A DNA stretch of 64,000 nt from Liolophura sinensis. Lineage: Eukaryota; Mollusca; Polyplacophora; Chitonida; Chitonidae. The stretch is from contig NC_088304.1 of assembly GCF_032854445.1 (NCBI RefSeq), forward strand, positions 18,019,850-18,083,849. The letters are read 5' to 3'. The notes beneath the pieces were generated by a model. That model worked only from the letters and a program-made list of their open reading frames with translations. It ran no database searches and was not told the DNA's origin. The position numbers and the translations under genes are program-made. Shown here piece after piece: positions 47,594 to 60,844 of this stretch (the first letter of the stretch is position 1; each line of letters begins with the position of its first letter).

Positions 47594-48165
47594 CTGTAGT
47601 CCTTTTCTGTTATGTATGTCGTAATTTATCCTTAAGGTGAATAGGCGCACACAAATAGTGCAGCGTTACTTATAGTAACATACATTAAAGACAGCACAGG
47701 TTGGGAACATTTTGTTACACTTCCCCGTTATTCCAAATATTCAGTCAACAAAGATTTCCCTAACGTGATCATGGCGGTAACATTTTGCACTGTTTCAGTC
47801 AATTATGCGTACAGGTATAAAAGACATACATTGTCCTAAATAGACAAAGCCTTCTGTAGACAATAAAATATACGAGTTATTATATGTCATAAACCAGATA
47901 AATATATAAAACAGTGATTGGCAGAAATGTATTTTATGCATACAACACCCCCTTTTATTATTCTAACAGAATAAAATGACATTGCTGAAATGACACATGG
48001 CATTGACTGACTTCCATAATTTATCGCCACTTTTATTTGGCACATGCCCTCCATATACAAACAATCTGCGTGATTACTGACTGGAAAATACACACATCCT
48101 TGACTTGCAAACGTACGCTCTTTCTTTTTTTGCATAGTGGCTCACTTTTGACAATTTAAGACTCT
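47594..48165. other. Nothing recognised
   Basis: AT-rich; no supported exon or repeat. Confidence 0.4.
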
Positions 48166-48291
48166 GGGGCCGGTTTCATGAAGCTCACTTAGCTAAGTTT
48201 GCACTTAAATACCATGACAACGAATGTTGTAGAGACAGTGCACCTAGCTAAGGGCTACTTAGCACTAAGTTTGCTTCTTGAAATCGGCCCC
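48166..48291. mobile_element. GGGGCC fold-back element, best copy
   Basis: The ends GGGGCCGGTTTCATGAAGC and GCTTCTTGAAATCGGCCCC are inverted repeats (16-17 of 19). Inside, CACTTAGCTAAGTTTGCACT and AGCTAAGGGCTACTTAGCAC extend the complementarity, so the 126 bp could form a long hairpin. Non-autonomous. Confidence 0.7.
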
Positions 48292-49053
48292 TGCTCAGTA
48301 ATAGTTAATACCATTATTTGGGGTAATTCATCTAAATTTGCATCTAAAGATAAAATTGACAGTTAATCTGTTAAGAACGATTCAGTAGCTTCACATCACT
48401 CTGTCTTGTACAACTATGATATCGCCAACAGGCGTTACTTATTTCCAAGGGAAATAACTCAACTAATGTAAAGGCAAGAATATGGCCAACGCACACAGGC
48501 AAAAATTGTTTCATATCTGAGCAAGGTATGGCTAGTACTCCGCTTTTTTTTTCCCAAACGCAATATTATGCTTTAAACCATGATTAAAGTATCAGGCTAT
48601 GAAACATATCTTACTTGCTCCATTGCTAAATGGCAATATTGCCCAAATAGCGTGACGCCATTAATCGTTACAAAATGTGAGAAACATGATACATATTTAC
48701 AATCATCAAATAGAAGGTTTAATTACTAACAACGTTTTGATTCTTACAACAAGTGAAAAGATAACCGGTAATATCAAAACTCCATGTGTTCCAAAGGCCT
48801 GATGGATTTGTGTTGTTAAGAAAAAGCAGCCCATGCAAAAACTAACATCCGGTTTCACGAATCGTTCCTCTTGACTATGCAGAATTCTGACCTCCACTAA
48901 ACCAGCAAGGAGTTTGATTTTTAGTTTACAAGCAAATTTTGATCAGACAACACGTTAAACATAGAAACAAATTATAACCGAAGTGTGTTCTACATCACAA
49001 TAGTTTCTAGATAACAGACAAATCATCTTGCTGAATCATCATGGTGGAGACAA
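48292..49053. other. Nothing recognised
   Basis: AT-rich unique sequence. Confidence 0.4.
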
Positions 49054-49229
49054 ATTTATTTATTTACTTATTTATTTGATTGGTGTTTTACTCCGAACTC
49101 AAGAATATTTCACTTATACGACGGCAGCCAGCATTATGGTGGGTAGAAACCGGGCACAGCCCGGGGGAAACCCACGACCATCCGCAGGTTACTGGCAGAT
49201 CTTCCCGCGTAGGGCCGGGGAGGAAGCCA
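49054..49229 (-). mobile_element. 5'-truncated SINE-A
   Basis: TTTATTTATTTACTTATTTA tail, then CTCAAGAATATTTCACTTAT, ACGACGGCAGCCAGCATTAT and CCGCAGGTTACTGGCAG. It ends at GGAAGCCA without the head. GGTGGAGACAA is duplicated (49043-49053, 49230-49240). Confidence 0.85.
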
Positions 49230-49240
49230 GGTGGAGACAA

Positions 49241-50283
49241 TCATCTTGGTGGAGACGCGTTTTACGACAATTATACACAACATCAAAAAGATCAAAAACG
49301 AAAACCATGGATTCCACACCTACTGGCTTTGGTATGGTCGATTATGACTTAATGATAAGCAGAGAGTCCAAACTGTTCTAAAGTTATGACGCTAAAGTTA
49401 TGAATAATTTAATATGAATAGTTATGAATAATTATTATTTCATTATTTACCTACATATGTGTACCGAAAGTAAATGAAAACAATGATCACACTATTAACT
49501 TTATGTTTACGACATACAAACCGAATCGGGTCTGATCTAATAAAAAAAAATGTTTGCCTATAGATATAATCCTCTTAAATATCTATCCTTTTCAAATTCA
49601 CGAACTATTCAAAACTGAAAACGGATGCGATTATTAACAAGTCATCCAATTTTCTTTAAGGATACAAGGGAATTGCCTCAATGATGGAAATGAATACCCT
49701 GTACACAGTGTTTAAAAATGAACATATATTAATAATAATACAAAGATGATCACAACTCTATCGGATTTGATCCGTGAGAGATGTATAACAGACGACATAT
49801 TTTTCACAGGTGCATGGTAAAAATCCTTGTGTGAAGAATCTAACAAATCCCAAATTACAGACGTTTTAATTTGTTACCTTATGATCGCTTTGAAACATGG
49901 GATGGATACAAATCATATAGGGCGAAGTCTCGCTTTTCAATGTGAACATAAGTCTACCTGATAACACTAAATCCCTTCACATTTTAGTTTTGTTACATTA
50001 TGTATGTTAGCGATAGCATTTTATGTCACAAACTTCTGTACCTCTTCTGTATCTGAAAGACGAGAAACACAAATTCAAATCATTAAGTAAAACTGAACTG
50101 AACTAAAGCGTGACTTCACGTGAACTTCTCGCCTAAAACAGTGTTAACGTAATCTTGAAATAAACTGTCAAATATCTGATGACTCTGCCATTGAACATTT
50201 GCGTTTAATTCTGACTAACAAAACTGACTGGCTTTGAATAGGATGTTGGTCCACAGTTCCTTGGGAAGCTTAATAAACGTTGA
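49241..50283. other. Downstream flank of receptor gene 2
   Basis: AT-rich, no gene. No clear AATAAA on the minus strand close to the stop at 50284. Confidence 0.4.
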
Positions 50284-51579
50284 TCATGCTTCTAAATCTT
50301 CATATTCGCTGACAACGACCAAGGAGGCAAGGGTGGTATTGGTGGAGGACGTGTGGAGGAGAGGAGGGGCCTCACGAGCAGAGGCTGTGGAGAAGTCGGC
50401 CGAGTCCCCGGTCCCCGCCGATCGTGAAGGTCCCCAGGCCAAGGCTCGGGGAGATATCCCCCGGTTTAGCAAGAATATGGCGCGAAGTTCCTGCCGGACT
50501 ACTTTACTCCTGAACACGTACACGATGGTATTCAGAGCACTGTTAGAAAGCACCAAAAAGAGAGCAATACTTTGAAAAGAAGCGGGAATGTCCGTGGGAT
50601 TCGTCAAAGTGGATTCCAAGACGATGATGACGAAATACGGCAGCCAGCAGACGATGAACGTCGACACGACAAGCAAACTGGTCACGGCAGCCCTCCATTC
50701 GTCCGGGCGGAAAAATGTCTGCCCTTTACTGCCCGTGCTGAAACGCCTACTGAACAACAAGTTAAGAGACGCACTGCTTCGCCTGCGTCCGTGACGCGGA
50801 AGCGCCTGCGCACTTACTTCCTCCGTCGACGTCGGAATAATGCTGTTCCTGCGCGTTCTCTCGCTGTTGTTACGGGCAGCCCGGCAGATGACGGCATACG
50901 CGAACACCATCACACCCAGCGGTAGGACGAAACAGACGAGTGTGAGAAAGAGTGTGTAATACTGATCACTCGTATCCCTGCTTTTCCACAAAACAGTACA
51001 TGTGAATTTCTCCGCCTGATATTCGAAATGGTTCCAGCCGAATATCGGCGGCAAGGCTGCGCCGACAGCTATTGTCCAGACAGCCAGTATCATGACCGTG
51101 GCTCGCTGCGACGTCACCCTCATCTTATAATGCAAAGGCGATATCACAGCGCAATACCGGTCCACGGATATCACCACCAAAGTCAAGGTGCTGGCCGAGA
51201 AAGTCTACCGTTGTGAGAAATCCTATACCCTGACACCAGGGCGCGCTGAAAATCCATTCTCGTGCCACCAAGGACACGAATACAAACGGTATCACGAATA
51301 TGGTGTTCAGTATATTGCAAATCGCCAAGTTGAGGATGAAACGGTTGGAAATAGTGAGTAGTGCCGGTTTCTTGTAGAAAAACGAGGAACACGAGTGAGT
51401 TTGTAAACAAACTAGCCAGGAATATGATGAAGACAACGGAAGCCTGCACAGCTCCTCCGCAGCTTGTAATTCATTCCTACCGTCGAAGAAAGGTCAACCT
51501 TCGACACGGACTGTCGCGAATGCTCTATGCTGTTCGCCGAAAAGTTTACAGAAGCGGTGGAGTTTGGGTTCAGTTGCAT
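50284..51579 (-). pseudogene. GPR161-like receptor 2, frame broken at three sites (pseudogene or consensus errors)
   Basis: Homologous to the receptor at 8104-9417 over its full length. Pieces in order on the minus strand: N-terminus from ATG 51579 with sequons NST and NFS; TM1 (51449 down) in a second frame; YKKPALLTISNRF to TM3 in a third frame (51436 down); then DRYCAVISPL onward, 300 codons to the stop at 50284, with GWNHFEY, ECL2 cysteine, CWLP in TM6 and NTIVY in place of NPxxY. TM2 has Asn where Asp is usual, as in receptor 1. Each frame change is explained by one extra base: near 51450-51463, in the A run 51378-51382, and in the A run about 51200-51202. The three sum to +3, so the ends share a frame. 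No in-frame stop occurs in the homologous parts. Corrected length would be about 430 aa against 437 for receptor 1. No product is expected from the sequence as given. Confidence 0.8.
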
Positions 51580-51950
51580 GCTGTTTTATGGACACCCTCG
51601 CAATGGTATTTGAAATCTCTGGTGAGAGTTAAAGTCACTCTGGGTAGCGCCAGTCACAGCGGTTCCTATACCGCTCGCCATGGCAAAAGCCTTGACCAAG
51701 AAACGCGGGACTCTTCATACAACTCTCAATTCGCCTTACTGGTTCGCTGCCTTTGAGAAAGGCGCAGACCAACGGTGTACCAACAGTAGCCCTTTCTTCG
51801 ATTCCCGATGACGAGACCATGACTGGATATCGAACTGTAGCGTCTCTTTTGTTCCAGGCACTTTTACTCCGGTTTCCAGACACAAAGGGTCAGTTCAAAG
51901 CCTACGCGACCTTGAGCCGTCTTCCGCTGCTGGGAAGTCTATCATGATAG
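51580..51950 (-). other. 5' flank or leader of receptor gene 2
   Basis: More balanced base composition than the flanks, with open but domain-free frames on both strands. An in-frame stop (TAA) lies three codons above the ATG at 51579. A weak acceptor (AAAACAG just before C-ATG) has no pyrimidine tract. Confidence 0.3.
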
Positions 51951-54124
51951 ACCAGCAGAGGTATCGGCATTAATTACTCCAGGCGGTCACGACCCCTGCG
52001 TGAAGATGAGCTCTACCTGAAATTATGCCAATGAAATAGAGAATGAGATTACAAACAGGAATCGTGTTTCCTTTAATGACGTGTACTCTGCGATTGATCA
52101 GGTTAACAACAGTCGGATAGCAGTTGTGTAAGTGCGCAACGATTCCTTTCTGGATCCAAGGTAAAGGTTCACACAAAAGCAATTATTCGTGCTGCGTCTG
52201 ACTGTTACGTCATATACACCACTATATACACATATGTAACATATACGTAACAAATATACGTAACTACCAGAAAACTTGCAAATATCACAGATACTGTCAT
52301 GTATATTCCAAATTTTCAGACAGATCCTTTAAAAACGAGCAAATAAATCTTTTTCAATGTTTGGCTTTGAGACAAAAGGCACAGTTTCTTACGTTGGAAT
52401 GATCTAATTGGGCGTACACGTGTAACAATTATGCACGTGTGAACCATGTGAACCTCTGATCTTTTCACTAAATTCCCCAATAGCCGCAATACTCTTATGA
52501 GGCTTTTGCACAACATTACAGTAAAAACCGGTATAAAACGTTCACAAATGATGCCGGCTTTACATATCGAAAATATACCTTGGCGTCATTTTCATAACCA
52601 AAAGTACCAAACTTGTCTATGACTGTCGGAAACATAGAATTATGTTAATATGGTTGAGGTGAAAAAGAACATTTGCTCTGTTGATAAGCTTCCTGTATGA
52701 GCATGACAGCATTCAGCAGCCATCTTTATCAAGGTCATCTGCTCTTGGTCCGATGCCACGTTCATCACTGACATGTTCTTACCGGACTTATCACCTGTTT
52801 ACTGAACTATACGACGTAACAGTCTTGGGTAAAATAACAAACATTTCAGAATAAAATTCGCAACAAAAACGAAGTTATGGTACATATTCGTATTTCCTTT
52901 CTTTTTCACAGAGTTTTGTCTTCTTGATATTTCATTGTGAAATTGGTGCTTTCGTTTCCCGTACATTATGTCACCACTGTCGCTAAAATCCCAGTGTTAA
53001 TTTGATAGGGGTCCTCGCTGCAGGGATATGACGTGTTACGTTGTAACGATTATGAGGTCATTATATGGAATGATTTAAACACGGCGACTGACTTTTAAAA
53101 GTTGCTTTTAAAGTGTAATGAAACAAAAAGTAATAACAAAACGTTTCACCGTTTGCTCATCAAAATAATCAAAAAAAGTCCGCGGTGTCTTCTATAAACT
53201 GACACAAGCTAGTATCAAAATTCTAAAACAAATTACCGTTTTAATGTCCATATCTGTCAACCTTACCTGGAAATCGAGAGCGTCTACCAACGCTGTTCAT
53301 AAAATATGGACGATTTAAGGGATAAACAAGCACGTGCGGGCACACAACGGTAAATCACATCCTACATTACCTCTGTTTTCAACTCCTTCAACAATTTTAT
53401 ATAAGACTGCCACCGAGTTTCATTAACTTGTCTGTATATAAGCAGAAGGGCAGTAAGATGCGCCACCTGGTGGATATCATTGGCCTGACTTCAATCAGAC
53501 AAAACCTTGATCTAAATTTATCTCAGACAGCTTTAGGGATAGTAATTACGTGGATAAAACTTATATTTATAACTCATCCGCTCACTATATCGTACGCTTC
53601 GATCTGCGAAAATATTTGCCTTTATTTTTAAGCCAAGTGTAATTATAATTAAATGATAAAGTCTATTTATAGATGTTTCCTTCTAATGAGACAATTTTAC
53701 TCTTAATCAGCTTTGATAAGTCGTTTTTAATAAACTCTATTAGATCAGACATGACAACTGATTACGCCATTAACGCTATTATCATCAACTGGGGTTCACA
53801 CATCCTGGGTATATCACATATTCTAGTGCTGAGAACGTGGTGCCTTTACCCGCACAATGGCGACGGGGCCCAAGACGGACAGACGTTTATACTCTTGTAA
53901 TACATTGGTATTACACGTACGTTACCAGTTTGCAAACACGATTACATCGCAAAGGCAGAAATGAGCAAAAGACTACAAGGGGTTTGGCTCCAATCAGCTG
54001 AGCTCGAATGGTTCCTCGTTGGTTCAGACCACTTTAGTTTTCGAACAGGGCAGATCATCCAATGCTTTTTCAAATTTCAAACCAACGACTTCAGACTTAA
54101 AGGCAAATATGACTGCCATCAGTA
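51951..54124. other. No supported gene
   Basis: AT-rich; the 60-75 codon frames have no domain. No array or SINE recognised in these 2.2 kb. Confidence 0.45.
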
Positions 54125-54260
54125 TATTTATCGCATTTGTTTGACTGGTGTTTTTATGCCGTACTTAAGAATATTTCACTTATACGACAGAGGCCAGCAT
54201 TATGGTGGGAGGAAACTGGGCAGGTAGCTGGCAGACTTTCCCACTTACGCCAGCAAGTTA
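54125..54260 (-). repeat. SINE-A 3' part, truncated
   Basis: TTTGACTGGTGTTTTTATGC CGTACTTAAGAATATTTCAC TTATACGACAGAGGCCAGCA TTATGGTGGGAGG, then a deletion to AGCTGGCAGACTTTCCCAC. The head is missing. Confidence 0.75.
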
Positions 54261-54973
54261 GTCGTATGGATCATTCGGCCTACAGGCATCTCCAGAAAAA
54301 AAAAGGTTGCCTCCTTCTCGTTATTTATCGACGATATGAACACATAATCTGTGTCATTAAAACACATCGGAAAAGTGATAATCTTATTCAGTCGTTATAT
54401 CCAACTGTTGCGTACACTTAAGTTTAGCAGGCCTATTTTTTCTTTTTTGGGGGGGGATTTTTTTTAAACGCGGTGATCACAAAGGGAAAAACATAAAAAA
54501 GATAATAATGAGGAGCCTTTGAAAGCTACTTTCGGTTTGGTAGTAGTTCATTTAATTCAACTAAGAAAATGGCCTTAGTGTATGGCAGGACACCTTTTTC
54601 GGACGAATCCCTGCACTTTCAAGGACACACAAAATTACAAGCCCTATGTTGCTCGAAGACACCAATTCTATTTAGCCCCTGGGATCTTCAAAAATAAACG
54701 GAAATAACGAAGGAGACAAAAATACATTCATACTTTGTCAGACAGAACAACGTATTTCGTGAAATAGGCATTTTCGTAAGTATTTGAGTACAAACTGTTG
54801 AGATCTATATGGTAATAATCAGCGAAAGCCCATATCACGAACTGCTGCTACTTATCAGTCCCTCAACACACAATTATTATGTGAGATCCTATGTACTTAT
54901 AATTTAATCGTGTTTGAGAAATATGTCAAACAAAAAATGCAAATGAATACACCCACGTGTAACTATACTTAGA
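54261..54973. other. Nothing recognised
   Basis: AT-rich, with a short G run (54449-54457) next to T runs. Confidence 0.4.
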
Positions 54974-55040
54974 CCGATTAATAAAAAATGTGTCAAATTT
55001 TATCCTCCGATTAATAAAAACTGTGTCAAATTTTACCCTT
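54974..55040. repeat. 33-bp direct repeat, two copies
   Basis: CCGATTAATAAAAAATGTGT CAAATTTTATCCT followed by a copy with two or three changes. Confidence 0.8.
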
Positions 55041-56103
55041 CGTCAAATCGTATTAAGTCGTTCGAGAATGTGTAGGTATACGATTAAAGTTGTTCAGTAT
55101 ACTTCAGTAATATTTCAGTATGATTTACTTATTGGCCTATCTGTCGAAGCTTATCTATATATTGACCTCACTATGTTACCTGCATTACTTATTTATATTC
55201 AGACAACAGGTGATAGACCTTACCTGGGTACGGTCAGTCTAAACCCTTCAATATTTCACCTAGTCACGTGTTGACGTACCTGACATGCCCAGTGTAAGCC
55301 AATACACAGAGGTACATGTAGTTCCCCTCCCCCATCTCCCCCGCTGCCAAGATTGTCTGAGATAGCGTTGATCAAGTTATACATATTTACCGTTATAAAC
55401 CCGCCCTTTGGCCAGGCCGACAGGCTCGTGCGCACTCGCAATTTAACTTAACACGTCCGGTATCAAGAGTGGTGAAATATAGGCCTATAAAAACTAAGCT
55501 TTGATATATAGTCCCCGCTGATGACCGCTCCATTCTCGTGTGGCTGCCTACTGTCTACATAACCATTAGTTCACTTTTTAAAACGAAAGCTGAGTAATTT
55601 GAAAAAAAATAAATAAAAAAAAAAACAAGTCGTTCATGACATAAAATTGATATCTTGCACATGATCAAATAACTCACAAGAAGAATTGACAGACTAACAT
55701 AACACAAAATGAATGAAGAAAGTTGCCAACTGATTAACTGATTCGTTTAAATGACTGATTAGACTCCGATACATTATTTACTAGCTGACTCAATTGAGGA
55801 CTTACTAACTGTCACTAACTTTCGTGTCACACAGCATGAAGGCCTATTTTCGATCGTGTTTTTTTTTTTTTTTTTTTTTTTGCCTTTTGCCATAATCACA
55901 AATGGTGACATACGCATGCGTACAAGTTCCCCGTGAGTTCATGACATTGTTGTACAGCAAACACGTGACATTGTTTCATAATCTGATATTTTCTTCTCCC
56001 AAGAGCTATAAAACTCAAACTATTTTCTTACCCAGGACGTAGATAACGCGTTCTTGATCCTCAAGGAATGTACCCTGGTGCTTTCATCCAGGCTAAGACA
56101 ATA
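55041..56103. other. No supported gene; 23-nt poly-T at 55859
   Basis: Poly-T at 55859-55881 may be a reverse-oriented poly-A remnant of a retro-insertion, but no element body was recognised beside it. Confidence 0.4.
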
Positions 56104-56262
56104 ACAGGGCCGGTAAGTGTTCGAATCCCCGCTGAGTCATGCCTTGTTAAAGTGCCTCAGGTGAATGTCTTGGTCAGACAGGCTGGCGGTCTCTAAAGGT
56201 CGAGATCCACCCCTGGTCAGCTAATTTGACTAGAGCTATGGCCGCAGTCCGGGTGGTCAGTT
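56104..56262. repeat. Possible tRNA-derived repeat
   Basis: GGTAAGTGTTCGAATCCCCG CTGAG has a good tRNA T-arm/box B form, but the preceding box A and cloverleaf are not evident, so it is not a tRNA gene. A single copy in the window. Confidence 0.3.
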
Positions 56263-59200
56263 GTTTGAACAGGACATTACTCATGCTGCCCTACAGCGGT
56301 CAAGCGCATATTTGACCACAAAGAATTCCCCTGCAAGTTACAGCAAGTTGTGAACGAAGGCAATGACGAAAAGGCCACGCTGCGCAAGTAAGAGGTACCC
56401 TGCGAGTCTACACTTGATATAGGAGTATACGGACAAAACTTATAACTGGAAAGTATTTTCAGCGAAATTAATAAAATCATATCATACATGATAATAATTT
56501 GATACAAAAAATGTTGACATAAACAATGACCATGAAAATTCAACATATAACACGAGGCACCGCATTGATAAAAGACTCGGCTCAACCGTACACGCGCTAC
56601 CAATGTAGCAGTGACAAGCAATCTGACGCTATGTTACAACTACACTGTGTATTATACAGACGTGTTGGAATGTCTTACTTTAATTCCGCAGCAGATGTTT
56701 TCGCTCTTTGATAAGATTAATACATTTTGTTTAAGTCTCCTAATTAGCACATTTGTCAGTAAGGATACCAAAGATCCTAAATGATTACTTATGTACTTTC
56801 CTCTTTAAAATCCGATTTATGCAAAGACAAAATACGTTCATTTGAGTCAAAATTGCATTAAGTTGAGCCAGGTGCTAATTGAAAGGCTTACCTGACATTC
56901 TAAATGTAGTTTCAAACAGGTGTAAATCACAACTGTCACACAGGGATATACACCATTCCACAATGTGCATAGCCGAGTGCATCGAATGCACTGTAGGAGC
57001 ATCCAAAATCTTGGAAAGCGAAAACTTTGTTGTAAACTGCTAAATTTCTTCTAAGCAATCAGAAATTCAAGAACATGCATGCCTCCAGCTATTGCAAATC
57101 GCTGTAGAGTTCAACGCCAAAAAAAATTGGCATTAAGTGGCTTACTTCGTTTAATGATCTGATGCATTCTTATTATCTACATTAACTTCATCGTCTTTTG
57201 TATATTCACAAACTATTCTTCGATCAACCAGTAAAACAAATGAAAAATTAGCCGGATGTCTTCATCGAAGTCTAGATTTGAACCAGTTAACACGTCACTT
57301 ACCAATTATGCAAATTACGATTGAGTATCTTAAAAGAACAAAGGGCACACAGGATGGATGTAATGTTAGAGACTTGTAAGAGTTTGTGTCAATCATGGCC
57401 TAACGATGCACTCACTGGGGAACGATATGTATCCACAGTTAGTACAAACATAGCATTTTCGTATCGGCCCAGTGGCATGATTCAAAGCTGCAGGGATAAA
57501 TACACAAGCCACGGTGGCTGAAAATTTTTTGTAGTTATGCTCTGTAATTCGTTAATATATATAATCATTACGATAGTTACATGCAGAATTAAGACAAATG
57601 CAATCGTTCTTTTTATGATTTCTATTGAAATCCTTTCCTACACAGCCATGACGTTGACATCGACAGTGCATCATTTTTGACAGTTCATTGGCATCGAGAC
57701 AAATATAACATGGAACACACAACGCCACTGGTTTGTTATGGTTTTGAAAGAAAGTCCGTTTTTCCATTTTATTGCCATTCTTCGTGATAAACAGCCATGC
57801 GCCACATTGTGCAGATAGAGGTATATAAAGATAAGGCAAACAGAACTGGGTAATTTACATACCACTCGTGCCACTTATTTTTCATCCAAAGCTGGTGTCA
57901 TTTTGCAGATATAATGGTACACGTGTGATAGAATGTTCCGGGATACCAACGATCGAACTTTAGGCACGATATTACAGAAATGATTAGGCAAGGTATATAG
58001 ATCTTTGTTACCTACGTACCACAAGCCTGGTATATATTAGAGATATGTTATCAATATTAAAGTTATGACTGACAGATCTTGGTTACCAACGTAGCTTATC
58101 TCTGGTATTACAGACAGGCAGCAAGCTTATTAAAGGTATGGTGTGTAAATATAGGTTATTTACGAAGCATTCTTCAGAAAAGCCGGCTCTAATCTTACAC
58201 AGATATAGTTGCATTACATGACACAGACCTGTTACTTCAATCACCTGCCACAATGATATACAAAAAAACTCTTGTGGTATATCCATGTGCATGTAGCACG
58301 TCGATGGTGAACAGTTACTCTGAATAACTGCTCACTCTGGATGGCAGAGGTGTTTGTACGAATATGAACTACGAGAAAGTCTTGAGCGGTCTATAACATT
58401 TATGTTACTGATGAGGGCAACTACAAGCTCCACTGACCCTTTTATAACACTGACATGTCATGGAATATTTGACAACACATCGCACGGAGTTTAACACAAC
58501 CATTTGACAGGAATATAAAGGTAAACAATATATGCTTCAGCGTGGATTTTTTAGGTTCTCATATTTTTTTAGTTTGACTACAAAACTGAAAGTGTTAAAA
58601 TCAAAGGCACAATTCGCTTTCAGTTATGTAATCTGTGGGGTTGAAAAACATTTATTCCCAGCCACCATTACGTATGTCACGAGTGCCGATGTCTGCGACT
58701 TCACAATTACCCAATTGCCTATCATAATATCAGCAACGTGATCGTCATGTTGTTAACAATCTGGATTTTTTACTTCCAGGTGAAGAGGGGCGGGGAACTA
58801 TACCCAACCCCCCTTCTGACATTCGCGCGATTAATCCACTTACCTCTTTACCACTTAAGAGTCACCCCTTACCCCTCACCCACACCACACCCATTGTATT
58901 GCACCTACCCTTGTTATGCATGCCAAAACTAATGGTAACAGGTTTAGTTCATGATGATGTCCAAGAAAATGCTTGTTGTATTAGTCACATAACCCAGAGA
59001 GTGATATTTACCCAACCCTCTAATCCCCTAATAAAAGGCTTATCCCCCCCCCCCCCACCCCACTTCCTTTATCCATCTTTCTTGCAGTTACATTTACTTG
59101 TGCCCTGCATGCCCAAATCCAACCAGTCTCTCCGCCTACGCGGGTTTAGTATATTTACGTGTTAAGCGTTTAACAGCCTGTGTTAAACCAATCAACATAT

Positions 59201-59577
59201 CACGGATACAAGATTCGTGCCCACAGCACTTGCACGTTACGGTAAACTTCGTGGCCCACTGACTATATCATTGTTATTTTTAGACAATGTCACAGATACT
59301 TGCACAAAAATAAGTTAACCCTGCACCCAGTTTTTTAAAACTGATGTATGCGCACTTTCTACCCCATCCTTAAAACAAATCCCGTAATGAGTAAGTCTCA
59401 AGCAACGGTAATGCTAACACAATTGGAGTTTTACTTCCTTCACATTCTCCTGTTCAATAGATTACCCGGTCGACAAACTTTCGTTTTGAATGACGATTCC
59501 TGGGCATTTACCATCAAATTCAACAATTTCCCTACAATTTAACAACATACCTTTACACGATGTTCTCCAAATGCGAA
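56263..59577. other. No supported gene
   Basis: Long AT-rich stretch. A diverged duplication may link GCACCTACCCTTGTTATGCA TGCC (58900) and ACTTGTGCCCTGCATGCCC (59096), each with C-rich text before it. No domain-bearing frame. Confidence 0.4.
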
Positions 59578-59700
59578 TATTTATTCATTTATTGGGGTTT
59601 TTAACGCCATACTCTAGAACTTTTCTCTTATATGTCGACGGGCAGTTTTTTTGGTATAGAACCCGAAGAGGCTGGAATACGCGACCGCCGTTTGACTTAC
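59578..59700 (-). repeat. Decayed SINE-A/D copy
   Basis: TTTATTCATTTATTGGGGTT TTTAACGCCATACTCTAGAA CTTTTCTCTTATATGTCGAC GGGCAG follows the SINE-A tail order with many changes. Confidence 0.5.
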
Positions 59701-60013
59701 ATACATGTAAGTTACGGTAACTGTAATATTCATTTTATTTATTACCGTTACTGATACGATATCAATGAATACCGGTAAAAAGGGTCGAATCTTACCATAA
59801 GCACTTCTCCGACAGAGTGTACATGGAAGATCACAATTACCTAACGAAATGACATTTCAACTTTTGTATAGCGAAATTTAATATTTAACAAGAATTGAAT
59901 GTACCAAGAACAGAAACCATTCGCCACAATCGACCCCCGCTTTATTTTCCCCAATTATAGTATACTTATGAAAACCGAATCTTTCTAATTTCTAATGATA
60001 AATTTAAACTCAC
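59701..60013. other. Nothing recognised
   Basis: AT-rich; includes several ACCGGTA/TACCGTTA words near 59740-59780 without a period. Confidence 0.35.
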
Positions 60014-60130
60014 CGATTGTCCATCGCAAAACGAACCCGTCCTAGTGCTGACAGTCCGAATACATGAATAACAGTCTCCCCGTGTAGTCTGCCCGTGTAC
60101 GAAGATATCTTATTTATCACGTGATACTAG
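60014..60130 (-). other. Candidate first exon with start codon, donor and promoter
   Basis: On the minus strand GCGATGGACAATCG is followed by GTGAGTTTAAAT, a strong donor, so ATG at 60024 opens M-D-N and a split codon. Upstream about 90 bp, TATCACGTGATAAATAAG combines a CACGTG box with a TATA-like stretch. It could be the first exon of receptor gene 2: joining CG to the C before its ATG at 51579 keeps frame. That join uses a poor acceptor and is speculative. Confidence 0.25.
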
Positions 60131-60680
60131 CTCACGCGCCAGCAATCCAGTCGCAATTATCTGTGCTCTATACTAAAGGCGAGCACTGAAATATTCATGA
60201 AAGTCACCCGGTTAACAATCAAAGAGACCGAACTTGTAACTAATAGTAGGGTGTTATACAGTCACTGATTAGATCTCTATCTAGCGGTTTTATCGTTGTG
60301 GTATATACTTTATAAATGTAGTCACAGCTTTGTCTACACGACGAAGACACTTACTATATATCACTGTCTCTCCCTCTACACCAATACGGTCTATACCGCG
60401 CAAACAAAAGAAACGCAATAAAAAAAATGCAAATTTTCCTACCAAGGCTTGGGGCATGAGTACGTTCTTGGGTTTGGAAATTTTGCTACGAAAAAAAAAC
60501 TATATCAACGTGTTTGCCTTTAGCTATTATGTTACAGACTCTGTCTCGATTAACCAACGAATTGGCTAACGAAATATAGCTTGAGGCTAAAATAAACAAA
60601 GAAAGAACAGTGTGTATACATTAGGCAAATGCGTAATAGTACTATGTACTACGTTGCTCTCTCCGGAGTGACCAGGAAAC

Positions 60681-60682
<2 letters not shown>
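60131..60682. other. Nothing recognised
   Basis: No repeat or exon assigned. The 79-codon plus frame at 60330 is lysine-rich by composition only. Confidence 0.35.

Positions 60683-60740
<58 letters not shown>
60683..60740. repeat. (AT)n microsatellite
   Basis: About 28 uninterrupted AT units. Confidence 0.97.
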
Positions 60741-60745
<5 letters not shown>

Positions 60746-60844
60746 GTCGCAATTAACCGTTATACTGACACCATGCGACTAATGCAAGGCTTAAGGCTTT
60801 AAGTAGAAGATTGGGATGAAATGCACATATACCTGTATGACTAG

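Noticed and set aside
50572-50925. 117-codon plus frame over receptor gene 2
   Set aside because: Antisense shadow of the receptor's third loop and TM5-TM6 region; Arg-rich by GC content.
56104-56140. tRNA gene ending GGTTCGAATCC-like
   Set aside because: No acceptor stem or D-arm partner upstream.
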